From assembly GCA_938010745.1 (NCBI GenBank), contig CALLVF010000001.1:1-10380 (forward strand): a DNA stretch of 10,380 nt, given 5' to 3'. The DNA comes from an uncultured Patescibacteria group bacterium. Its GTDB lineage: Bacteria; Patescibacteriota; Microgenomatia; UBA1406; GWC2-37-13. A program made the translations under genes and the position numbers. The notes beneath the pieces were generated by a model. It was not told the DNA's origin and did no database searches. It saw nothing but the letters and a program-made list of their open reading frames with translations. Shown here in pieces: positions 1 through 5,525 of the stretch; the stretch's first letter is position 1; the number at the start of each line of letters is the position of its first letter.

Positions 1-452
1 TTTTTTGTCTCTAGTTTTATCTGACGAGATGGATGAAGAGAGGTTAATTTTTCAAACTCATATCTTTGCCGACTTTGCTCCTCAGTTAGCTCCTTACCGT
101 TGATTTTTTTTATAAGAAGCAAACTATGAAACCGCTCACCAGTTTTTGGTGGTCGAGCTAAACCCTCCACCTCATCTCCTTTTCTCAACCAAAAACGTCT
201 AATTTGGGAGTTTGAAACATAAATGTCTTTTTCTGGTGATAAAACATAATCATGCCGTAAAAAACCATAACCACCGTAGGTAATATCTAAAATTCCCTCA
301 GCAGGATAACTTAATTTTAAATCTTCCTTTAATCTCTCCTCAGCTGATAATTCTTCGACAATTGGAACAATTGGTTTTTCTTCCACTTTTTCAATTAATT
401 TAGAGACATCTAATGAGTCTTCTTGATAATTTTTTTTTGATTGAGAAGACAT
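1..452 (-). CDS. rho: Transcription termination factor Rho, N-terminal part (runs off left edge)
   Basis: The 150 visible residues hold the Rho RNA-binding (cold-shock-like) domain at about residues 53-115. Typical stretches are GILDITYGGYGFLR, YVSNSQIRRFWLRKGDEVEG and RPPKTGERFHSLLLIKKING, followed by the FEKLTSLHPSRQIKLET segment that precedes the ATPase core in the family. Rho is a hexameric RNA helicase/ATPase that ends untranslated transcripts; the Walker motifs lie outside the window. The first ~50 residues are Glu/Lys-rich and do not look like the helical Rho N-terminal domain. The ATG at 452 is the first start in the open frame and has no Shine-Dalgarno site, only A/T bases. A candidate structured RNA lies upstream on the same strand, so it could be part of the rho leader. 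Confidence 0.93.
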   Translation of the reverse strand, partial: MSSQSKKNYQEDSLDVSKLIEKVEEKPIVPIVEELSAEERLKEDLKLSYPAEGILDITYGGYGFLRHDYVLSPEKDIYVSNSQIRRFWLRKGDEVEGLARPPKTGERFHSLLLIKKINGKELTEEQSRQRYEFEKLTSLHPSRQIKLETK

Positions 453-488
453 AAATAAAAAAATTTAAAAATTTAAATGAAAAGTAAA

Positions 489-516
489 AACATAAAAAGA
501 AAAGCTTTTATTTCAA
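489..516 (-). promoter_or_regulatory. Possible weak promoter for rho
   Basis: Read on the minus strand, TTGAAA (511-516) and TATGTT (489-494) are 16 nt apart, about 37 nt upstream of the rho ATG. The match is modest in an A/T-rich region, so it may be chance. Confidence 0.25.
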
Positions 517-577
517 ACTATTGCTCTATTTTTTGCATCTTCGAGTTGTATTAAAGACACTTTTTATGCTAATAAAG

Positions 578-608
578 AAAAAGACATTTTGTTTTTTTAT
601 GACTTTTT
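578..608 (-). terminator. Possible A/T-rich hairpin terminator after the structured RNA
   Basis: Arms 578-587 and 599-608 pair over nine base pairs with one A-A mismatch. On the minus strand the 3' arm ends in a T-rich run. A second small hairpin (602-613 with 620-628) lies just before it. If it works, the RNA starting near 837 would end near 570-578. The stem is weak, so readthrough into rho is equally possible. Confidence 0.3.
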
Positions 609-641
609 CGTTTTCTTATAAACGAAGTTTTATTAATTAAT

Positions 642-837
642 GATCCTCCCAAGATGAGGTCTTTTAGACTTTTTCCCTGCAGCAACAACGGGAAGATGCT
701 CCTCGCCTCTTGAAGGTGAGGAAGACATCTCATTCCCTTAAAGTATACCGCCAAAGGCGGAGTTACTTCATGGGTTACCCTCAAGTTTGATAGCGTAGAG
801 AAAAAGTTTTTAAGCTGCTCCTCTATTTGGGAGGACC
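642..837 (-). ncRNA. Candidate structured RNA of unrecognised class, about 196-nt core
   Basis: The minus-strand transcript predicted from the promoter at 844-873 begins with GG at 837. Its first ten bases (828-837) pair with 642-651 to form a closing stem with one G-U pair. Inside are a long hairpin (764-774 with 735-745, capped by 756-760 with 748-752), a second hairpin (718-721 with 701-704, 726-729 with 695-698), an 8-bp long-range helix (800-807 with 668-675), and a possible 5-bp pseudoknot (814-818 with 679-683). The region is much less A/T-rich than its flanks. I do not see the conserved blocks of RNase P RNA, SRP RNA or tmRNA, and the two-branch layout does not fit rod-like 6S RNA. 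It could be an independent RNA or a rho leader element. An overlapping TTG-start frame (569-844) is judged fortuitous. Confidence 0.6.
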
Positions 838-843
838 AAAGCA

Positions 844-873
844 AGTATACTAAATATAATTGGCGTTTGTCAA
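844..873 (-). promoter_or_regulatory. Near-consensus sigma70-type promoter of the structured RNA
   Basis: On the minus strand a perfect TTGACA (868-873) and TATACT (844-849) are separated by 18 nt. The predicted start is the G at 837, six bases past the -10 box and exactly the first base of the 10-bp closing stem. This agreement between promoter position and RNA 5' end is the main support for both calls. Confidence 0.7.
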
Positions 874-896
874 TAGGTATTAAAAAGTGTTAAAAT
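867..896 (+). promoter_or_regulatory. Divergent promoter for the small membrane protein and fmt
   Basis: TTGTCA (867-872) and TAAAAT (891-896) are 18 nt apart. The expected start, about seven bases after the -10 box, falls on the ATG at 903, so the mRNA would be leaderless or nearly so. The -35 box overlaps the minus-strand -35 box (868-873) by five bases. Confidence 0.5.
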
Positions 897-902
897 ATTT
901 TT

Positions 903-1205
903 ATGATAAAACCAAAATCATATCTTATAATTTTATTTCTTGCTCTTCTTTTAGTTTTTACTCTTGGTGTTCGTTATGGACAAAAGGTTGAACAAGCCAA
1001 TAAAACAATTGATTGTCTTTTATCAATCACTCCCACACCCACTCAAACAACCCCCACACCAACTCCAATTAGCTATCAAGAATACAAAAGCAGACGATGG
1101 GGGTTAAAATTTAAATACCCAGCTAATCTTCAAATCAAAGAGTCAACCAATACGGCTGAAATTTTTTTTGAAGCAAAAATAGCCAGTAATTCAGGAAAAA
1201 ATTAA
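903..1205 (+). CDS. Small membrane-anchored protein with Thr/Pro linker, possibly C-terminally truncated
   Basis: The 100-residue product starts with a Lys-containing N-terminus and one hydrophobic helix (about residues 7-23), which would act as an uncleaved anchor. A Thr-Pro repeat linker follows (about 43-56). After it comes the beginning of a domain, YKSRRWGLKFKYPANLQI, of the kind often seen in secreted proteins of candidate-phylum bacteria (GFxFxYP pattern). Only about 40 residues of that domain are present, so the protein looks cut short, although no downstream remnant in another frame was found. It ends 15 nt before fmt and is probably cotranscribed with it. No Shine-Dalgarno site precedes the ATG. 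Function is unknown. Confidence 0.65.
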   Translation: MIKPKSYLIILFLALLLVFTLGVRYGQKVEQANKTIDCLLSITPTPTQTTPTPTPISYQEYKSRRWGLKFKYPANLQIKESTNTAEIFFEAKIASNSGKN

Positions 1206-1220
1206 TTATTAGCAGGCAAA

Positions 1221-2183
1221 ATGAATAAATTAAAAATCGCTTATTTTGGCTCACCTGATTTTTCTGCTTATTTTTTAGAAAAAATTATTACTGACAAAAA
1301 TTTACCAATTGAGGTAAAACTTATTATTACTCAACCAGATAAACCTGCTGGTCGAAAACAAATATTAACCCCAACTCCAGTAAAAATAACTGCTTTAAAT
1401 AATAATTTAAAAATTTTAGAAATTGGAAAATTAGATATTGGCAATTCATTAGAAATTAGAAATTTAAAATCAGAAATTTCTCAAATTGATATCGGTTTAG
1501 TTTATGCCTATGCCAAAATCATTCCTAAAGAACTTCTTAATATTCCCAAATATAATTTTTGGAATATTCATCCATCACTTCTACCCAAATACCGCGGACC
1601 CTCACCTATTGCTTACCCTTTGATTTTAGGTGATAAAAAAACTGGAGTAACAATTATTAAAATGGATGAAAAAATTGATCATGGACCAATTATTGCTCAA
1701 GAAGAGATAGAAATTTTACCTGATGATAAACGACCTGATCTTGAGAAAAAATTAACTGATTTAGCGTTTAATATTTTTAAAAAAATAATTGGAACTAATT
1801 TAAAAAATCTCAAACTAACCGACCAAACACACTCGTTAGCAACCTTCACCCGTCTTTTAAAAAAAGAGGATGGCTTTGTCCCGTTGACAACGCTTAAGAA
1901 AGCATTAAACAACCAAACTTTAACTTTAGAAGAATTGCCAAAAATCTTACAAGAAATTAGAAATTGGCAATTAGAAATTATAAATTCCCCGAAAATAATC
2001 TTTGATTATTTTCGAGGGTTTTACCCATGGCCTGGAGTGTGGACAATTTTGCCTAATGGCAAGCGTCTAAAAATCAAAGAATTAAAAATTGAAAACGATA
2101 AACTTAAAATTCTTCGCCTGCAACTTGAAGGAAAAAAAGAGGTAGATTTTGAAACCTTTAATCGTGCTTATAAAATTTTTTAA
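1221..2183 (+). CDS. fmt: Methionyl-tRNA formyltransferase
   Basis: This enzyme formylates Met-tRNAi with 10-formyltetrahydrofolate for translation initiation. The 320 residues match the usual size. The N-terminal formyltransferase fold begins KIAYFGSPDFSAYFLEKI and contains TQPDKPAGR near residue 38. The catalytic region is NIHPSLLPKYRGPSPI, with Asn115 and His117, and the catalytic Asp is in KIDHGP (Asp153). The C-terminal tRNA-binding domain holds FRGFYPWPGVWTI near 264-276. Two stretches (residues about 67-87 and 245-256) are encoded by 7-nt repeat arrays and appear to be insertions. The start follows the upstream gene by 15 nt, with only a weak AGG before the ATG. Transcription probably ends at the hairpin repeat at 2235-2268. 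Confidence 0.95.
   Translation: MNKLKIAYFGSPDFSAYFLEKIITDKNLPIEVKLIITQPDKPAGRKQILTPTPVKITALNNNLKILEIGKLDIGNSLEIRNLKSEISQIDIGLVYAYAKIIPKELLNIPKYNFWNIHPSLLPKYRGPSPIAYPLILGDKKTGVTIIKMDEKIDHGPIIAQEEIEILPDDKRPDLEKKLTDLAFNIFKKIIGTNLKNLKLTDQTHSLATFTRLLKKEDGFVPLTTLKKALNNQTLTLEELPKILQEIRNWQLEIINSPKIIFDYFRGFYPWPGVWTILPNGKRLKIKELKIENDKLKILRLQLEGKKEVDFETFNRAYKIF
1419..1479. repeat. Heptamer repeat array inside fmt
   Basis: Successive 7-nt units close to GAAATTN (GAAATTG, GATATTG, GCAATTC, then GAAATTA, GAAATTT) with one 8-nt unit and one 4-nt phase break. They encode the Leu/Ile/Glu-rich stretch at about residues 67-87 of Fmt, where the family has variable sequence. Confidence 0.6.
1953..1987. repeat. 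Five perfect-phase heptamers inside fmt
   Basis: Five uninterrupted 7-nt units: GAAATTA, GAAATTG, GCAATTA, GAAATTA, TAAATTC (35 nt). They encode part of the linker before the C-terminal domain, including EIRNWQLEIIN. Confidence 0.75.
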
Positions 2184-2234
2184 ACTGCTTAATAATTTTT
2201 ATCACGCACTTTTCTTAAAAAAAAATCTTAAAAA

Positions 2235-2268
2235 TTCTATCTTTTAGGCGATAGCAATTAAGATAGAA
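2235..2268. repeat. 34-bp interrupted palindrome, copy A
   Basis: Arms TTCTATCTT (2235-2243) and AAGATAGAA (2260-2268) enclose a 16-nt centre with GCGATAGC exactly in the middle. It lies between the convergent ends of fmt and the small minus-strand ORF. On the minus strand the stem is followed by a long T-run, so it could act as a terminator, perhaps for both sides. A lone extra TTCTATCTT occurs at 2294-2302. Copies B and C are at 4150-4183 and 7303-7336. Confidence 0.8.
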
Positions 2269-2295
2269 AATAATATCTTTTAAATTTTTATAATT

Positions 2296-2427
2296 CTATC
2301 TTGTTTTAAATCCAAGAAACCCTAAAAAGGCAATCGCCAAAAACTTTAAATTTTCCAAAACATCATAACCAGCCAAGATTTCTCTTATTGCCAGCCTAAC
2401 AGTTTTCTTTTTTTCTTGTTCTTTCAT
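2296..2427 (-). CDS. Small protein (43 residues) with C-terminal hydrophobic helix
   Basis: An intact ATG-to-TAG frame begins MKEQEKKKTVRLAIREILAG and ends with a hydrophobic segment, LKFLAIAFLGFLGFK (about residues 27-41), then a short basic tail. It would be a one-helix membrane protein with a charged cytoplasmic N-terminus. It starts 7 nt after the stop of the decayed gene upstream, as expected for an operon partner, and a hairpin with a T-run (2235-2268) follows it. It has kept its frame while its neighbour has not, which weakly supports that it is real. I do not recognise it. Confidence 0.45.
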   Translation of the reverse strand: MKEQEKKKTVRLAIREILAGYDVLENLKFLAIAFLGFLGFKTR

Positions 2428-2434
2428 TGGTTAA

Positions 2435-3223
2435 TTAAAATGGGCAACCTTGGTTTAACCTTTCTCCATTAACTAAAAAATCTCTATTACAAGATAATAA
2501 CTCAAGCTTAAAATTTTATTCAAATTTCAATCAAAAAAAATTTCTCTAATCTCATCAACTAAGCATTTATCCAAACTAAAAGCTTAATTTTTGTTTTTTG
2601 CCTAAATCCAATATTTTTCTAGTTTTTAAATTAATATTCCACCACCAATTTTTTATAGTCTAAATCTAAAACTTGAAATGTACCCCGTTTTCTTTTACTT
2701 TCCTAATAAAATCATTAACTTTTGGAATTTTTTGTAGATCAGAATTTTTCAAATTGTTAATAAATTTTTTACAGAATTCATCCTTAAAATTTACGCTAAA
2801 TTATAAAAGAATATTCCTAATTTCACCAATTTTTCTTTAAAAGTCACCAAAATTATTAAAATTTTGATAAATTATCAACACAACAGCAGTCGAATTTTCC
2901 CTTACAAGCATACACGAGAGTTAAGGTATGAGCACCTAAAGGATAACCAATTTTTTAATTTTACAAAAAATTAATCAAAAACTTCTCCTAAATTTCTCTC
3001 GGGTTGATTAATTATCCGCTAAAAAACTTCCAGCATTAAGCTTTCTCAAAGAATTTGGGCTTATGGATGATAAACTTTTATTAACCTTTTTCTTCCTCGA
3101 CCATCAAAAAAAAGCTTTTTTAAAGGTGTTAATCTCAACAAAGGGAAAATCATTTATTGTATTGATTTATGTTCTTCTATGTTTTCAAAATAAAAAAATT
3201 TTAAAAAAGATACACTTTTCCAT
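2435..3223 (-). pseudogene. Decayed protein-coding gene, identity uncertain
   Basis: No long frame survives here, but all three minus frames contain protein-like pieces in a consistent order. From 3223: MEKCIFFK, INDFPFVEINTFKKAFF and RIINQPERNLGEVFD share one frame interrupted by seven stops. Then, in other frames, GYPLGAHTLTLVYACKGKFD, FKEKLVKLGIFFYNLA, KKFINNLKNSDLQKIPKV with FIRKVKENGVHF, and finally DFLVNGERLNQGCPF before a TAA at 2435-2437. That is about 250 codons of former protein. The GAHTLTLVYACKGKFD piece faintly recalls an inositol-monophosphatase block (G-S-A-A-L-x-L-x-Y-V-A-x-G), but the rest does not fit, so I assign no function. The boundaries are approximate. Confidence 0.5.
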
Positions 3224-3236
3224 AATTAAAGCTCAA

Positions 3237-4016
3237 CTATACTTTAAAAATCTTTCCCACCAAATATCCCACCAAAGCTGAAATCATTCCAATAAACATC
3301 ATCTCTAATCCTTGTTTGATAAAATCTCTTCCCAAGGTTTTTTTTGCCTTATAATAGCCAACAAAAAACAAAGCAAATGAGGAAATAATCAAAGACAAAA
3401 CCATCGCCTGATTTACAGAAAAAAAGAAAAAACTAACAAGAGGCACAAAAGAGCCAATAATCGCTGAAACTCCAACCAAAAGCGCTTTTGGTAAAGCCTC
3501 TTTTCTTGATACTGGCTCAAGCTTAAGTTCTTGTTCCATCATCACTTTAAGCCAAATGTTACGATCGGAAGTAATTTTTTTAACAATCTCTTCAAGGATC
3601 TTTCCCTTAAAACCATAACTTTTATATAAAACACGTATCTCCTCCCTTTCTCCATCAGGAAAGTTTTCAATCTCCCACTTTTCTCGTTCATACTCTGACT
3701 GATAATAATCAGCCTCAGCTAGTTTCGAAGTATAAGCAACCGCTGCCATAGAGACACTTTCAGCAAAAGCCGCTGCCAAACCAGCAACTATAACCACCCG
3801 CGTATCAACTGTTGCTGCCGCCACCCCCAAAATCACTCCCAAAACATTTACCAAACCATCCTGCCCGCCTAAAATAATCTCAGGAAGATTAAATGATTTA
3901 AGATGTTGTTCTTGATGTTGTGTTGATTGATAAATAGCTTTTTTTTGATGAGCTCTTTTAATCTTTTCAAGATCCTTGCTCAAATACCCTTCTCTTGCCT
4001 GGGAGATCCTTGACAT
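3237..4016 (-). CDS. VIT1/CCC1-family Fe2+/Mn2+ transporter
   Basis: The 259-residue membrane protein belongs to the VIT1/CCC1 (DUF125) family, whose members move Fe2+ or Mn2+ out of the cytoplasm. A charged cytoplasmic N-terminus with His/Gln residues (about 33-38) precedes the first helix, ILGGQDGLVNVLGVILGVAA, which carries the conserved Asp (Asp53). The second helix has AAFAESVSMAAVAY (about 81-95). Between helices 2 and 3 is a long acidic cytoplasmic helical domain (about 100-170, with GEREEIRVLYKSYGF and MMEQELKLE) like the metal-binding domain of the family. Three more hydrophobic segments follow (about 176-199, 204-222, 236-255). A promoter at 4118-4146 gives a leader of about 95 nt. 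It appears to be transcribed separately from tgt. Confidence 0.88.
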   Translation of the reverse strand: MSRISQAREGYLSKDLEKIKRAHQKKAIYQSTQHQEQHLKSFNLPEIILGGQDGLVNVLGVILGVAAATVDTRVVIVAGLAAAFAESVSMAAVAYTSKLAEADYYQSEYEREKWEIENFPDGEREEIRVLYKSYGFKGKILEEIVKKITSDRNIWLKVMMEQELKLEPVSRKEALPKALLVGVSAIIGSFVPLVSFFFFSVNQAMVLSLIISSFALFFVGYYKAKKTLGRDFIKQGLEMMFIGMISALVGYLVGKIFKV

Positions 4017-4117
4017 AAATTAATCCAAAACTTATATTTTTATTTTATTAAACCAAAAAATAATCTTTATGGACTTATTCTTAAGGACAAACTAGAAAAA
4101 AACCAGATTCTGATTAA

Positions 4118-4146
4118 ATTATATCCGTTTTTAATAAACCAATCAA
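4118..4146 (-). promoter_or_regulatory. Promoter of the VIT/CCC1 transporter
   Basis: On the minus strand TTGATT (4141-4146) and a perfect TATAAT (4118-4123) are 17 nt apart. The predicted start is near 4111, about 95 nt before the ATG. The 34-bp palindrome copy B begins four bases upstream of the -35 box, a position where a bound protein could influence this promoter. Confidence 0.65.
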
Positions 4147-4149
4147 AAA

Positions 4150-4183
4150 TTTTATCTTAACAGCGGTCGCTTTCAAGATAGAA
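4150..4183. repeat. 34-bp interrupted palindrome, copy B
   Basis: Arms TTTTATCTT (4150-4158) and AAGATAGAA (4175-4183) flank a 16-nt centre with GCGGTCGC exactly central. It lies 17 nt after the tgt stop codon. Read on the minus strand, the stem is followed by ATTTTT, so it may end the queA-tgt transcript, and it abuts the promoter of the transporter gene. Confidence 0.8.
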
Positions 4184-4199
4184 ACAAGACTCATTTTAT

Positions 4200-5492
4200 T
4201 TATATTAAATCTTTCCCTATCATTTCTCTTATTTCCTCAAATAATTTCTCCATCACCCATAAATTATGATATGTTGCTAAAGTATAAGCCAAAAGCTCTT
4301 TGGTTTTGAAAAGATGATGAAGATATGATTTGCTAAAATTTTGACAAACAAAACAGCTGCAGTCTTCATTAACTGGTGATAAATCTGCCCGATAGACTCC
4401 TTTTAAAATATCAACTTTTTCCCCCTCAACTTTTAACTTTTCACTTTTAACTTTTAACTTAATTATTGTTCCCATTCGTGCTAATCTTGTTGGCTCAACA
4501 CAATCAAAAGTATCAATCCCATAACCCACCAAATCCAAAATATCATCAATCTGCCCCACTCCCAAAAGATGAACTGGTTTATCTTCTGGCAAATATGGCG
4601 ACACCCAACGGACTTGATCGCGCATTTCTTTTTTACTTTCACCAACTGATACTCCACCAATAGCCACGCCATCAGTTGGCTGGGAAACAACAAACTCAGC
4701 TGATTTTTTCCTTAAATCCTCAAAAACTCCTCCTTGAATAATGCCATAAAGAAATTGATTGTTTTTTATTTTTAAAATTTTAAATTTTGACTTGTCATTT
4801 TGAGATTTGATTTTTGAATTTTGAATTTCTTTTATGCACCTTTTAAGCCATCGATGAGTTCTTTCCGTTGCCTCTTTTGCATACTGATAATTAACTCCAT
4901 AAGGAATACATTCATCAAAAGCCATATTTATATCCGCGCCAATTTTTCTCTGATACTCCATTGATTTTTCCGGAGTAAACTCAATAATTGATCCATCAAA
5001 AGTTGAGCGAAACTTAACTCCATCATCAGAGATTTTTACAAGAGCTGGCTGTTTTTCAAATAAGACATTTTCTTCTTGAGAAAGCGAAAGCGCCTGTTTT
5101 TGAAGTCTCTGACTTGGGGGTGAAATCGACGAAAAAACAAGGCGCGAACCTTTATTTTTTCTTGCCAAAGAAAAAACCTGAAAACCTCCAGAATCACTCA
5201 TTAAAGGAATATTTAAACCTGAATACTTATTAATTCCTCCTGCTTTTTTAATAATCTCAACTCCTGGATGAGTCACTAAATGATAGGTATTTACAAAGGC
5301 AACCTGTGTTTTAATTTCTTTTAAAAAACTTGGAGTAAGTGATTTAATTGTCCCTTTTGTCCCAACCGGCACAAAAGCAGGAGTTTTAATAACTCCATGG
5401 GCAGTTTTTATCTCCCCTAACCTTGCTTTTGACCTGCCTGCTGACAGGTGGGTTTTTTTTGATTGATATAGAACTTTAAAAAATTTTTTCAT
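4200..5492 (-). CDS. tgt: tRNA-guanine transglycosylase (queuine/preQ1 tRNA-ribosyltransferase)
   Basis: TGT replaces G34 in GUN-anticodon tRNAs with a queuine precursor (preQ1 in bacteria). At 430 residues it is longer than the usual ~370-380. Core motifs are present: MSDSGGFQVFSLA with Asp100, YGIIQGGVFEDLRKKSA, GVAIGGVSVGE, and GIDTFDCVEPTRLAR with the nucleophile Asp330. The zinc site is Cys378, Cys380, Cys383 and His409, with normal family spacing. The extra length comes from in-frame inserts: residues about 13-21 (palindromic element), 111-150 (unidentified), 223-247 and 344-359 (A/T-rich short-period repeats). All lie outside the motifs, so activity is probably kept. It follows queA by 27 nt, and that junction holds a perfect 10-bp inverted repeat. 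The start at 5492 is the first ATG after the queA stop. Confidence 0.95.
   Translation of the reverse strand: MKKFFKVLYQSKKTHLSAGRSKARLGEIKTAHGVIKTPAFVPVGTKGTIKSLTPSFLKEIKTQVAFVNTYHLVTHPGVEIIKKAGGINKYSGLNIPLMSDSGGFQVFSLARKNKGSRLVFSSISPPSQRLQKQALSLSQEENVLFEKQPALVKISDDGVKFRSTFDGSIIEFTPEKSMEYQRKIGADINMAFDECIPYGVNYQYAKEATERTHRWLKRCIKEIQNSKIKSQNDKSKFKILKIKNNQFLYGIIQGGVFEDLRKKSAEFVVSQPTDGVAIGGVSVGESKKEMRDQVRWVSPYLPEDKPVHLLGVGQIDDILDLVGYGIDTFDCVEPTRLARMGTIIKLKVKSEKLKVEGEKVDILKGVYRADLSPVNEDCSCFVCQNFSKSYLHHLFKTKELLAYTLATYHNLWVMEKLFEEIREMIGKDLI
4428..4460. repeat. Heptamer array inside tgt encoding a seven-residue repeat
   Basis: On the plus strand the units are AACTTTT, AACTTTT, CACTTTT, AACTTTT and a partial AACTT, in perfect phase. 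In the protein they give the seven-residue repeat KLKVKSE, KLKVEGE (about residues 345-358), because three heptamers make seven codons. The same unit occurs in reverse in the 7381-7560 intergenic array. Confidence 0.8.
4752..4826. repeat. A/T-rich short-period repeat inside tgt
   Basis: This region has degenerate, roughly 7-8 nt periodicity (minus-strand units such as AAATTCA, AAAATTCA, AAAATCA). It encodes a Lys/Asn/Ser/Ile-rich segment (about residues 223-247, including NSKIKSQNDKSKFKI) just before the conserved YGIIQGG motif. Typical family members have only a short loop here. Confidence 0.55.
5430..5456. repeat. In-frame GC-rich palindromic insertion in tgt
   Basis: Bases 5432-5449 form a 7-bp hairpin (one G-T pair) with a four-base loop, GC-rich within an A/T-rich gene. 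It encodes THLSAGR, placed between two Ser-Lys copies, so removing 27 nt restores the usual SKARLGEIKT start of TGT. HLSAGR resembles the LPAGRQ-type peptides that I recall as recurring in-frame inserts in candidate-phylum proteins; that link is from memory. Confidence 0.55.
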
Positions 5493-5501
5493 ATTGATTC
5501 A

Positions 5502-5525
5502 CTTTAGTTAACTACTTAACTAAAG
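5502..5525. repeat. Perfect 10-bp inverted repeat at the queA-tgt junction
   Basis: CTTTAGTTAA (5502-5511) and TTAACTAAAG (5516-5525) flank four bases. The queA stop codon (5520-5522) lies inside one arm, and the tgt ATG is 9 nt beyond the other arm. No T-run follows, so it is not a normal terminator. It could be an mRNA processing or stabilising hairpin, or affect tgt translation. Confidence 0.75.

Noticed and set aside
642..837. RNase P RNA, SRP RNA, tmRNA or 6S RNA as the identity of the structured RNA
   Set aside because: The conserved sequence blocks of the first three are not visible on either strand, and the branched layout does not fit 6S RNA; a diverged form cannot be excluded without a covariance-model search.
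569..844. Minus-strand open frame of 91 codons starting with TTG
   Set aside because: It coincides with the predicted structured RNA, starts between the promoter -10 box and the RNA 5' end, and shows no protein family signal; the frame looks fortuitous.
1697..1912. Minus-strand open frame within fmt
   Set aside because: Opposite strand of a well-supported gene; no independent support.
2750..3000. UvrD helicase remnant or inositol-phosphatase remnant in the decayed gene
   Set aside because: One fragment (TLTLVYACKGKFD) loosely fits either family, but the flanking fragments do not follow the order of either protein, so no name was given.
3063..3281. Plus-strand open frame of 72 codons
   Set aside because: It overlaps the end of the transporter gene and the decayed gene on the other strand; composition is A/T-driven and no start signals are seen.
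4466..4693. Open frames on both strands inside tgt
   Set aside because: Shadows of the tgt coding sequence, which carries clear family motifs in its own frame.
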